DNA from: Acidimangrovimonas sediminis
GTDB taxonomy: Bacteria; Pseudomonadota; Alphaproteobacteria; Rhodobacterales; Rhodobacteraceae
Length of the DNA stretch: 64,000 nucleotides
Assembly: GCF_002871005.1 (NCBI RefSeq)
Contig: NZ_PHSN01000017.1
Location: 62,001 to 126,000, forward strand
Direction of reading: 5' to 3'
Of this stretch, positions 52,825 to 61,374 are shown piece by piece. The position numbers and the translations under genes are program-made. Within the stretch, counting starts at the first letter, position 1. Each line of letters opens with the position of its first letter. Below the pieces are notes generated by a model that saw only the letters and a list, made by a program, of their open reading frames with translations, searched no databases and had not been told where the DNA came from.

Positions 52825-53625
52825 TCAAAGGCAGATGAAGCGGATCGCCCGCTGGATATCGAAGAACTCCGCCGCCTCGAAGGCGACCGCGCGCCGGCCA
52901 TGGGCCTTTGCGCCCGGGTACCAGGAGGCCTTGTAGGCATCCGAGGGGTTGTTGAACTCGATGATCATCTCGTAACGGTCGGCGGTGGCCGGCATCATCG
53001 CGGACATGTCCTGCCCCAGCACCCGCTCGACCCCCGATCGGATCAGCTCCCTCGCCCGCTCCGGCGCCATCGATTCCGCGCTGTGGCCGGCCCCCTTCAG
53101 GGTGGCCACGGTCGCGATGCCCGGCACCATCGCCTCGGCATCGGCGCAGATGTCGGCATCGCCCGAGACAAAGGCCGACGGCACCCCGTAGCCGGCGGCG
53201 CAAAGCGCGTTCAGCGTCAGTTCCGAGGCCAGCGCGCCATTCAGCGTAAGGCCGTGGATCTGCATGGTCAGCGTATGGGCAAGCGGGTTCAGCTCGCTTC
53301 CGGCCTTGCCGTGGTAGCCGGTGTAGATCGCCGCGGCGAAATCCGCGTCCAGCCCGAACATCATCAGATCGGGATGGCCGGGCCAGCCGCGGATGATGCG
53401 CGCATAGCCGGGCAGCCTGTCGACGATCACGTTGCGCGCGCTCGAATGCGCATCCTTGATCAGCACCTCTTCCGCCCCGGCAGCACGCGCCCCCTCGCAG
53501 GCGGCAACCACCTCGGCGGTCATCAGCTCCTGGAACTGGGCGTAGGCGGGATGCGTGCGCGCCGCCTCATCCCAATGCGCGATACCGGCCGTGCCCTCGA
53601 TATCGGCGCTGATAAAGACCTTCAT
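52825..53625 (-). CDS. M55 family D-aminopeptidase, first in operon
   Basis: A 266-residue DppA-type D-aminopeptidase: MKVFISADIEGTAGIAHWDE with metal-binding Asp8/Glu10, IKDAHSSARN, GYHGKAGSE and SGDADICADAE. Only moderately similar to the M55 enzyme at 45074, so the two probably have different specificities or form a series. The start at 53625 has AGGAG-type sequence upstream. It is the first gene of the peptide-importer operon; the AT-rich, motif-rich region upstream probably holds the promoter. Confidence 0.88.
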   Translation of the reverse strand: MKVFISADIEGTAGIAHWDEAARTHPAYAQFQELMTAEVVAACEGARAAGAEEVLIKDAHSSARNVIVDRLPGYARIIRGWPGHPDLMMFGLDADFAAAIYTGYHGKAGSELNPLAHTLTMQIHGLTLNGALASELTLNALCAAGYGVPSAFVSGDADICADAEAMVPGIATVATLKGAGHSAESMAPERARELIRSGVERVLGQDMSAMMPATADRYEMIIEFNNPSDAYKASWYPGAKAHGRRAVAFEAAEFFDIQRAIRFICL

Positions 53626-53661
53626 GTTCCTGTCGCTCCTGCAAAACCTGAGTTGCCCGCG

Positions 53662-53768
53662 GACATGCCAGCGCACGTGTTGCACGGCATCCGGGCCGAG
53701 CCCAAAGCAATGTCGCATGACATGCGGCTGGCGCGCCAAGACAGACATGCCTACAGAATAGACATGCC
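53662..53768. repeat. GACATGC motif cluster
   Basis: GACATGC(C) occurs at 53662-53669, 53719-53725, 53744-53751 and 53761-53768. The last two are part of a 9-bp direct repeat AGACATGCC with a 17-base period; the second is part of the palindrome GCATG-A-CATGC. It may be a cooperative regulator-binding array, perhaps for the XRE-cupin protein. Confidence 0.55.
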
Positions 53769-53896
53769 AAAACAATGCGTTACACTCGACAAGGGCGCGG
53801 GCTTTGGGCAAACCTTGACGACCGCATGAACAGAAGGTCAAGAAATAATTTTCGTGAAAGAAAATTTTGAAGCCCTGTAAATTGTCATCGGGCGGG

Positions 53897-53917
53897 GCTG
53901 CCTCCGATTCAGGCAGC
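53897..53917 (-). terminator. hairpin after the membrane-protein gene
   Basis: GCTGCCT-CCGATTC-AGGCAGC (7-bp arms) lies about 110 bases past the stop of the membrane-protein gene. A second GC palindrome, CCCCGCGCGCGGGG at 54011-54024, lies 6 bases past that stop. Either could end its transcript. Confidence 0.45.
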
Positions 53918-54029
53918 GCGCGAACGATCGGCCCGCGAACCGCCGGAAGCGTGCCTGGGAATTGACGCCTCGGGCGGACTCACCCGTCTCTCCGCCGGCG
54001 CCCACCCCTCCCCCGCGCGCGGGGTGACC

Positions 54030-55466
54030 TCAGGCCAGGACCTGCACCCACAGTGCCAGCCCGATCATCGCCAGCAGCACGAAGACCCCGTTCCAGCGGA
54101 ATGCGATCTCCCGCGGGGAGGCGCCGGAGATCCGCGCGATGATCATGACCGAGGCGGTAAAGGGCGAGGTCGGCGCGCAGAGGGCCCAGCCCCCGGTCAG
54201 CGCCAGAACCATAGCCACGGGCGCCACGCCCATCTCGGCCGGGCTCGGCAGAAGCTGCGCGAAGAGCGACACGAACAGGATCGGGTTGAGGCCCAGCTGC
54301 CCGGCCAGCGGCACCAGGATCAGCGGCAGCACCAGCAGCAGGCGCGCGGGCACAGCGCCCAGGTCGATGCCCGCCGCGGCGATCCACTGCGCCAGGACGG
54401 CCCCCGCCGCGCTGCCGATGAAGCCTGCGGTGCTCAGCAGCACCAGCTCCGCCTTGAACGACGGCAGGTCGCGGAAAAGGTAGTGGTGGCTGCGCGCGCC
54501 CAGTTCGCGTCGCTTGCCGCCGGTCTCGGTCTCGACCAGGACCCAGATCGCCGCCACGATCGGCACCAGCCCCAGGACCGAGCGCGACGGCTCGACCCCC
54601 ACGAATACCTCCAGCAGGACCGCCGGGATCGCGACCCCCATCAGAAGCCACGCCAGCGGCCAGAGCGACCGGGTATCGCGCGCGGCCGCCTCGTTCGGCG
54701 GGGCGACGACGGTGCCGCTCGGCAGGCTGTTCTTCAGCCGCCGGTCGACCAGCCAGCCGAGAACGACGATGATCAGCGCCGACCCCAACCCGTGGACGAC
54801 CACCCCGCTCAGCGTCGCGCCGGGGATGAGCGCCGAGGTGATCACCGGCGCGAAGGCCAGCGGCGACCATGTCAGCGAGGCGGAAAAGCCGCATTGCGCG
54901 CCCTGGAGCATCCGCCTTGTGCGCAAGGCCCGCACCGCGGGCTCCGGCTCCTGCTCGGCCGAGCGGCGCGCCATGGTGCCAAGCAGCGACAGCGCCCCGT
55001 AGTTCAGCATCAGCGCGAAGACCTGGGCCCCGAAGGCGAGCGCGAGGTAGCGCCGGCCCGACGGCTGGCTGGCAAGGAAGGTGGCCGCACGGCTGATCGC
55101 GGCGGACCGGCTTGCGACATGTTGCAGGCTGGCCAGCGCGCAGAAGAACGCGACGATGAAGCTGCCTTGGTCGAGCGCCGGTTTCAGAACCGCCATCGGA
55201 TCGGGAAGGAAGAACAGGCAATAGCCGCCGATCAGGACCGAGAGCGCAAGGAACACGTGACGCGAGCCCCGCACCCGCGGCGCCAGCAAGACCAGCACGG
55301 CGATCGAAAGCGCGTCGGCAAGGCCGGACGTCCCCTCCCCGACGCCGAACCCGTGCAGGAGGTTGAGAACCACGATCGCCAGCAGGAAAGCCCCGATGAT
55401 CAGCGAAGTGGTCGAGGGCGGGGCGTCGGCAGCGGTTTCGGGTCGCGCGGCCCGGGTGTCGGTCAT
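54030..55466 (-). CDS. polytopic inner-membrane protein, possible ion-transporter-type permease
   Basis: A 478-residue protein with about 11-12 hydrophobic helices and a repeated architecture. Segments such as FSASLTWSPLAFAPVI and ALTGGWALCAPTSPFTASV sit in the two halves at equivalent positions, as in two-fold ion-transporter-superfamily carriers. I do not recognise a named family. It is a monocistronic unit on the minus strand between the liv operon terminator and the peptide-importer promoter. It may transport an organic anion, but no substrate can be assigned. The start at 55466 is the first ATG giving a plausible N-terminus. Confidence 0.7.
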   Translation of the reverse strand: MTDTRAARPETAADAPPSTTSLIIGAFLLAIVVLNLLHGFGVGEGTSGLADALSIAVLVLLAPRVRGSRHVFLALSVLIGGYCLFFLPDPMAVLKPALDQGSFIVAFFCALASLQHVASRSAAISRAATFLASQPSGRRYLALAFGAQVFALMLNYGALSLLGTMARRSAEQEPEPAVRALRTRRMLQGAQCGFSASLTWSPLAFAPVITSALIPGATLSGVVVHGLGSALIIVVLGWLVDRRLKNSLPSGTVVAPPNEAAARDTRSLWPLAWLLMGVAIPAVLLEVFVGVEPSRSVLGLVPIVAAIWVLVETETGGKRRELGARSHHYLFRDLPSFKAELVLLSTAGFIGSAAGAVLAQWIAAAGIDLGAVPARLLLVLPLILVPLAGQLGLNPILFVSLFAQLLPSPAEMGVAPVAMVLALTGGWALCAPTSPFTASVMIIARISGASPREIAFRWNGVFVLLAMIGLALWVQVLA

Positions 55467-55659
55467 GGTCTGTCGTGGCTCCAGCGTTCCGGGGCCCTCC
55501 CTGGGGCCGACGTAGCGCCTTTCGCGCCGGAACTGAATGCCTGACGGGGGGATGCCGGGTTGATCGCCCTGCAAATCTCGGAGTAGGCGCCCGCGCGACC
55601 CGCCCGGGTCGGAACGGCGCGGGTGCCGGTGATCTGCCAAATACCGCAGTCATTGCCCG

Positions 55660-55685
55660 AAAAGGCCGGCCCGGAAAGGCCGGCC
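55660..55685 (-). terminator. intrinsic terminator of the liv/aldehyde dehydrogenase operon
   Basis: Reading on the minus strand, GGCCGGCC-TTTCCG-GGCCGGCC forms an 8-bp stem followed directly by TTTT. It lies about 60 bases past the aldehyde dehydrogenase stop. The stem is made of a 14-bp tandem duplication (55663-55676 and 55677-55690). It is the best Rho-independent terminator in the window. Confidence 0.75.
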
Positions 55686-55720
55686 CGGAACGCCAGACCC
55701 GAACGGGCCGGCGTCGTTGG

Positions 55721-55739
55721 GCGCGGCAGATGGCCGCGC
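55721..55739 (-). terminator. first hairpin after the aldehyde dehydrogenase gene
   Basis: GCGCGGC-AGATG-GCCGCGC (7-bp arms) lies 6 bases past the stop. It may act together with the stronger terminator about 40 bases further on. Confidence 0.5.
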
Positions 55740-55745
55740 GGGCCT

Positions 55746-57197
55746 CTAGAACGGGTAGTGTTGCGCGCCCTCGATGGTGATCCAGCGGGTTTCGGTGAAG
55801 GCGTCGATCCCCTGGCGCCCGCCGAAGCGGCCATGGCCCGAGGCCTTGGTGCCGCCGAAGGGCATCTGCGGCTCGTCTGCGACGGTCGGGCCGTTGACGT
55901 GGCAGATCCCTGTTTCCAGCCGCTTCGCGACCGCCAGCGCCCGGGTCACGTCGCGCCCGAAGACCGCCGAGGACAGGCCGTATTCGGTATCGTTGGCGAC
56001 GCGGACGGCCTCGTCCACCCCATCGACGCGGATGATGGATTTGACCGGGCCGAAGGATTCCTCGGCATAGATCCGCATCTCGGGCGTGACGCCGTCGATC
56101 AGCGTCGCCTCGACCACGCTGCCGTCGACGCCCCCGCCCGCGGCCAGCGTGGCGCCCTTGGCTTTCGCGTCGGCGATCAGGGCCTCCATCCGTTCCGCCG
56201 CCTTGGCATCGACGAGAGAGCCCAGCACGACATCACCGCGCGGATCGCCCGCGGGCAGGGCCGCGGCCTTGGCGGCGAGCTTGGCCACGAAGGCGTCGGC
56301 CACCGCCGCATCGACGATGATCCGCTCGGTCGACATGCAGATCTGCCCCTGGTTCATGAATGCCCCGAAGGCCGCCGCATCAACCGCCTGGTCGAGGTCG
56401 GCATCATCGAGCACGATCAGCGGCGCCTTGCCGCCCAGCTCCAGCAGCACGGGCTTCAGCTCTTCGGCCGCGAGTTTGGCGATGATCCGTCCGACATGGG
56501 TCGAGCCGGTGAAGTTGATGCGCCGCACCGCCGGATGGGCGATCAGCGCCTCGACCACGGCGGCGGCGTCCTGGGGCGCGTTGGTGACGTAGTTCGCCAC
56601 CCCGGGCGGCAGCCCCGCGTCATTGAGCGTCTGGACGATGAGCCGGTGCGTGCCCGGGCAGGTTTCCGACCCGCGCAGGATCACCGTGTTGCCGCAGGCA
56701 AGCGGCGTCGCCACCGCCCGGACGCCAAGGATCACCGGCGCGTTCCAAGGCGCCATCCCCAGCACCACGCCCGCCGGCTGGCGCACCGCCATCGACAGCA
56801 CCCCGGGCTTGTCGGAGGGGATCACCTCGCCCGTGATCTGGGTGGTCAGCGCGGCGGCCTCGCGCAGCATCCCCGCGCCGAGCATGACGTTGAACCCGGC
56901 CCAGGGCCGCGTCGCCCCGGTTTCGCGCAGCATGAGGTCGGTGAACTCGGCCACGCGCTCCTCCATCAGGTCGGCAGCCTTGAGCAGGATCTTGCGGCGT
57001 GCGCCGGGGCCGGTCTGCGACCAGTCGGCAAAGGCCGCGCCGGCCGATGCGGCGGCGCGGCGGGCATCTTCGGGGGTGCCGGCGGCGGCGCGGCTGGCGA
57101 TGGCGCCGGTCATCGGATCGTGGCGCTCGAATGTCGCGCCACCCTCCGCCGGGCTGTCCGCGCCCTCAACGATCAGCTCGATCTCGCTCACACTCAT
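55746..57197 (-). CDS. aldehyde dehydrogenase, salicylaldehyde/vanillin dehydrogenase-like
   Basis: A 483-residue aldehyde dehydrogenase. General base Glu in [11 protein letters not shown] at about residue 250, catalytic Cys in NQGQICMSTERI at about residue 284, and the C-terminal MPFGGTKASGHGRFGG. The sequence pattern is close to vanillin and salicylaldehyde dehydrogenases. It is a clear paralogue of the enzyme at 62775, and the two bracket the liv importer genes. It follows the SDR gene by 53 bases. The substrate is likely an aromatic aldehyde, inferred from family pattern. Confidence 0.87.
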   Translation of the reverse strand: MSVSEIELIVEGADSPAEGGATFERHDPMTGAIASRAAAGTPEDARRAAASAGAAFADWSQTGPGARRKILLKAADLMEERVAEFTDLMLRETGATRPWAGFNVMLGAGMLREAAALTTQITGEVIPSDKPGVLSMAVRQPAGVVLGMAPWNAPVILGVRAVATPLACGNTVILRGSETCPGTHRLIVQTLNDAGLPPGVANYVTNAPQDAAAVVEALIAHPAVRRINFTGSTHVGRIIAKLAAEELKPVLLELGGKAPLIVLDDADLDQAVDAAAFGAFMNQGQICMSTERIIVDAAVADAFVAKLAAKAAALPAGDPRGDVVLGSLVDAKAAERMEALIADAKAKGATLAAGGGVDGSVVEATLIDGVTPEMRIYAEESFGPVKSIIRVDGVDEAVRVANDTEYGLSSAVFGRDVTRALAVAKRLETGICHVNGPTVADEPQMPFGGTKASGHGRFGGRQGIDAFTETRWITIEGAQHYPF

Positions 57198-57250
57198 TCG
57201 GGTCTCTCCTTGGTCGTCTTGTCTGTCATGGTATCGGTACCGGTCGGCGC

Positions 57251-58024
57251 TCAGGCGCTCATACCTCCGTCGGCCATCAGCATGCTACCCGTCGTGAAGC
57301 TGCCGAGGTCCGACGCGAGGTAGAGCACCGAGCGGGCGATTTCCTCCGGGCTGGCGTGGCGGCCAAGCGGGATCTGCTCGTTGAAGAAATCCGTGGCGTC
57401 ACGGCCGATGATCCCGCCCAGCCCGCTTTCCACGTCGGCCTGAAAGCCGTTGTCGACCGGCCCGGGATGCAGCGTGTTGACCCGGATGCCGCGCGGCGCC
57501 AACTCTTTCGCGAGGCAGCGCATCAGGCCGACCTGGGCGTGCTTGGCGGTGATGTAGCCATAGACGCCGGGATCGCCCCGGGTGCCCGCGACGCTGGAGG
57601 TGATGACGATGGCGCCGCCGTCGCGCATGCGCGGCACGACACGCTGGCAGATCAGGAACGCGCCGGTCACGTGGACCGCCATCACCGCCTCGAAGGTTTC
57701 CAGCGGATAGCTTTCGATCGGGGCGACGGTGCCGAAGGTGCCGGCGTTGGAAAACAGCACGTCGATCGGGCCGAAGCGCGCGACGCAGGCCTCGACCGCG
57801 GCGCGCACCTCCTCCGGCCGGGTGATGTCGGCGGCGTGGGTCAGCACGCGCCCCGGATCTGCCCCGCCGGCCGCCAGCCTTCCCGCCGCCTCGTCCAGCG
57901 CGCCGGCCTCGCGGTCGATCAGCGCCACGCGCGCGCCCTCGGCCAGCAGCAGCCGCGCCGAGGCAAGGCCCAGGCTGCCCGCACCACCGGTAATCAGGCA
58001 GGTCTTGCCCTCCATCAGGCCCAT
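57251..58024 (-). CDS. classical short-chain dehydrogenase/reductase
   Basis: A 257-residue SDR. Cofactor motif TGGAGSLGLA at residues 12-21, NAG motif FSNAGTFG, catalytic Ser in ITSSVAG, and the Tyr-x-x-x-Lys pair in YGYITAKHAQVG. The C-terminal LMADGGMSA is typical of the FabG-like group. The ATG at 58024 shares a base with the livM-type stop. An alcohol dehydrogenase acting before the neighbouring aldehyde dehydrogenase is a reasonable inference. Confidence 0.88.
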   Translation of the reverse strand: MGLMEGKTCLITGGAGSLGLASARLLLAEGARVALIDREAGALDEAAGRLAAGGADPGRVLTHAADITRPEEVRAAVEACVARFGPIDVLFSNAGTFGTVAPIESYPLETFEAVMAVHVTGAFLICQRVVPRMRDGGAIVITSSVAGTRGDPGVYGYITAKHAQVGLMRCLAKELAPRGIRVNTLHPGPVDNGFQADVESGLGGIIGRDATDFFNEQIPLGRHASPEEIARSVLYLASDLGSFTTGSMLMADGGMSA

Positions 58025-59046
58025 CAGCTTTCTCCCTGTTCGCGCCCCGCCCGACCCCGGTACGGGTGCGAGACGAGGATGATGTTCTCGGGCAGGACCC
58101 GGCGGATCAGCCCCCAGATGCCCCGCGGCTCGACCAGCATGATCAGGATCGACAACGCGCCCAGGAACATCAGGTAGAGGTTGGAATAATCCGAGAAGGC
58201 GTTGCGCAGGCCCACGTAGACGAGGACGCCGATGATCGCCCCCTCGATGCTGCCGACGCCGCCGATCACCGCGGCGAAGATCACGTAGACGGTATAGTCG
58301 ATCAGGCTGAACGAGGCCGCGGGCTGGATGCGCAGGTTCAGCAGCGCCAGCACCCCGCCCGCGAGGCCGAGGAACAGCGCGGCCCAGAGGAAACAGATGA
58401 TCCGGCTTGCCACGAGGTTCACGCCGATCGCGCCCGCCGCCTCCTCGTTGTCGCGCATCGCCATCAGGCCCACCCCCACGCGCGAGCGCAGGAGAAGTGC
58501 GGTTGCAAGGTAGGCGACGACGACGAGGCCGAGCGAGATCCAGTAGAGATTGGCGAAACGGTCGCGCACGTTGCCGCCAAGCGCGCGGATCACCTGCCCC
58601 GGCAGGGTGATCCCGGTGGCCCCGCCGTAGCCGGGGATCTTGCTTGCCAGCAGGGTGCAGACCTCGGCCACCACCCATGTCCCGATGGCAAGGTAGGCCG
58701 CGCGCATGCGGAACACGATGGCGGTGATCGGCACCGCCAGCACCAGCGCCACCGCCCCCGCACCGAGGATCGCGACGGGCAGGCTCAGCCCCGCCTTGGC
58801 GGTCAGGCCGTAAAGCGCGTAGGCCCCGATGCCGACGAAGGCGTGCTGCCCCACGGTGACGATGTCGGCATAGCCCGCCAGCAGGTTCCACATCATCGCC
58901 AGCACCATCAGCAGGAACACCTGCGCGCAGAGCCGCATCGTTCCGACCTCGAGGAACCCCGGCCCGAAGGCCAATACGACCACCACCGCCAGCAGCCCCA
59001 GCCTGAGGCCGGTCATTGCAAGCCGGCGGGTCTTGGAAAACGTCAT
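58024..59046 (-). CDS. branched-chain-type ABC transporter permease LivM
   Basis: A 340-residue polytopic permease of the LivM type. Helices start at about residue 15. Conserved segments include LAGYADIVTVGQHAFVGIGA, AIGVNLVASRIICFL and ALLNLRIQPAASFSLIDYTV. With LivH it forms the importer pore. Its family moves hydrophobic amino acids, but also aromatic acids, urea or amides. Confidence 0.9.
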   Translation of the reverse strand: MTFSKTRRLAMTGLRLGLLAVVVVLAFGPGFLEVGTMRLCAQVFLLMVLAMMWNLLAGYADIVTVGQHAFVGIGAYALYGLTAKAGLSLPVAILGAGAVALVLAVPITAIVFRMRAAYLAIGTWVVAEVCTLLASKIPGYGGATGITLPGQVIRALGGNVRDRFANLYWISLGLVVVAYLATALLLRSRVGVGLMAMRDNEEAAGAIGVNLVASRIICFLWAALFLGLAGGVLALLNLRIQPAASFSLIDYTVYVIFAAVIGGVGSIEGAIIGVLVYVGLRNAFSDYSNLYLMFLGALSILIMLVEPRGIWGLIRRVLPENIILVSHPYRGRAGREQGES

Positions 59047-59050
59047 CTCT

Positions 59051-59917
59051 CTACTCCTTTGGCATCAGGCCCTGCGGCCTGAGGGCAAGGACGGCGAGGA
59101 ACAGCAGGTGCCCGGACAGCACCTCCCACGGCAGGGCGATGCGCGCGCCGATCGCCTGCGCCAGCCCGATCAGGATGCCGCCCCAGAGCGTGCCCCAGAG
59201 GCTGCCGAGCCCGCCCATCACCACCGCCTCGAAGGCGATCAGAAGCTGGCTTGGCCCCGACGCCGGGTTGAAGTTCGTGCGCACCCCCATGAAGCAGGCC
59301 GAGATCGCGATCGTCACCATCACCAGACCCATCGCGGTGGCGTAGATCTTGCGCGACGACAGGCCGATCAGCCGCGCCGCCTCGACATCGTCCGAGACCG
59401 CGCGGATCTTGGCCCCGGTCCGGCTGCGGTAAAGGAACCGGTCCAGAGCGAAGATCAGCGCCACTGCCGACACAAAGGTCAGGAGGGGAAAGACCCCGAC
59501 CGCCACCCCGCCCCCGAGGTTCAGCGACGCCGTCTCCAGCGCACCGGCGTTCAGGTCGCGCGGGTTCGGCCCGTAGCCCATGAGCAGGCCGTTCTGGATG
59601 ATGATCGACAGGCCGAATGTCACCAGGATCACCGGAAGGATGTCCTTGCCGACGATGCGCTGGAACAGCAGCGTCTGCAGCAGGTAGCCCAGGCCGAAGG
59701 CCGGCGGCAGGATGATCAGCATGGCCAGGAACGGCGAGATGCCGAGCGCGGTGCAGATCGAATAGAGCGTGAAGGACCCCAGCACGATGAAGTCGCCATG
59801 CGCGATGTTCACCAGCCGCATGACCCCCACCGACAGCGACAGCCCGACCGCGAACATCGCGTAAAGCCCGCCCTGAAGGACGCCCTGCACCAGTTGATTG
59901 AGCAATCCGTCGAACAT
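59051..59917 (-). CDS. branched-chain-type ABC transporter permease LivH
   Basis: A 288-residue polytopic permease of the LivH type with VGLSLSVGVMRLVNIAHGDF and AVSDDVEAARLIGLSSRKIY, then FEAVVMGGLGSLWGTLWGG. ATG at 59917 is used; GTG at 59923 would overlap the livF stop. It is three bases from the livF stop and four from livM. Confidence 0.9.
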   Translation of the reverse strand: MFDGLLNQLVQGVLQGGLYAMFAVGLSLSVGVMRLVNIAHGDFIVLGSFTLYSICTALGISPFLAMLIILPPAFGLGYLLQTLLFQRIVGKDILPVILVTFGLSIIIQNGLLMGYGPNPRDLNAGALETASLNLGGGVAVGVFPLLTFVSAVALIFALDRFLYRSRTGAKIRAVSDDVEAARLIGLSSRKIYATAMGLVMVTIAISACFMGVRTNFNPASGPSQLLIAFEAVVMGGLGSLWGTLWGGILIGLAQAIGARIALPWEVLSGHLLFLAVLALRPQGLMPKE

Positions 59918-59919
59918 GG

Positions 59920-60629
59920 TCACAGCCCGAAATAGTGTTTCATGACGGTCGCGCGGTCGGTTTCTTCCGGCCGCCCGGTCAGCGAGAATTTCCCCTCGAG
60001 CATGCAGTAGAACCGGTCCGCCACCTTGAGGGAGCGGCCGATGTCCTGCTCGACCACGACGATGCCGATGCCGCGGTCGCGCACCTGGGGAAGGATGCGG
60101 TAGATGTCGTTGACGATGGTCGGCGCAAGGCCGAGGCTGATCTCGTCGCACAGCAGCAGCCGCGGGTTGGCCATGAGCGCCCGGCCCACCGCAATCATCT
60201 GCTGCTGGCCGCCGGACAATTCGCGCGCGCGCTGACGACGGCGCTCGCGCAGGATCGGGAACATCCCGAATACTTCGTCGAGGCCGATCTCGCCCTTGCG
60301 CCCGACCTCGGCGCCCATCGACAGGTTTTCCTCGACGCTGAGCGAGGGGAAGAGCCTGCGCCCCTCCGGCACCAGCGCGATGCCCCCGGCAACGATGGCG
60401 GGTGTCGCGCGGCCTGCAAGGCTGGACCCACCGAAGGCGATCTCGCCCTCGATCCGGTCGACCTGCCCGACGATGGCCTTGAGCAGCGAGGATTTCCCCG
60501 CCCCGTTGGCGCCGATGATCGACACGACCTCGCCCGCGCCGACCTGCATGTCGACGCCGGGCAGCGCCTCGAACTTGCCGTGAAAGACCCGCAGACCGTC
60601 GATCCGCAGAAGCGCGTCATCCGCCGTCA

Positions 60630-60630
<1 letters not shown>
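59920..60630 (-). CDS. branched-chain-type ABC transporter ATPase LivF
   Basis: A 236-residue ATPase. Walker A GANGAGKSSL, Q-loop VPEGRRLFPSLSVEENL, signature LSGGQQQMIAVGRAL, Walker B LLLCDEISLGLAP. The start shares a base with the livG stop. It pairs with LivG. Confidence 0.92.
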
Positions 60631-61367
<737 letters not shown>

Positions 61368-61374
61368 TGCGACC

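Larger units (their letters stand above)
53626..54029. promoter_or_regulatory. promoter region of the M55/peptide-importer operon
   Basis: About 400 bases without a gene. Nearest to the M55 gene is a cluster of GACATGC motifs (53662, 53719, 53744 and 53761). Next is an AT-rich patch around 53840-53880 and a CTTGAC/GTCAAG inverted repeat at 53814-53819 and 53837-53842. The part nearest 54030 holds hairpins that probably end the upstream minus-strand membrane-protein gene. Confidence 0.55.

Noticed and set aside
50382-52838. A very long plus-strand open frame of about 818 codons over the peptide-importer genes
   Set aside because: It is an antisense shadow of the permease and binding-protein genes, whose products have clear families; the plus-strand translation is His/Arg/Gly-rich without domains.
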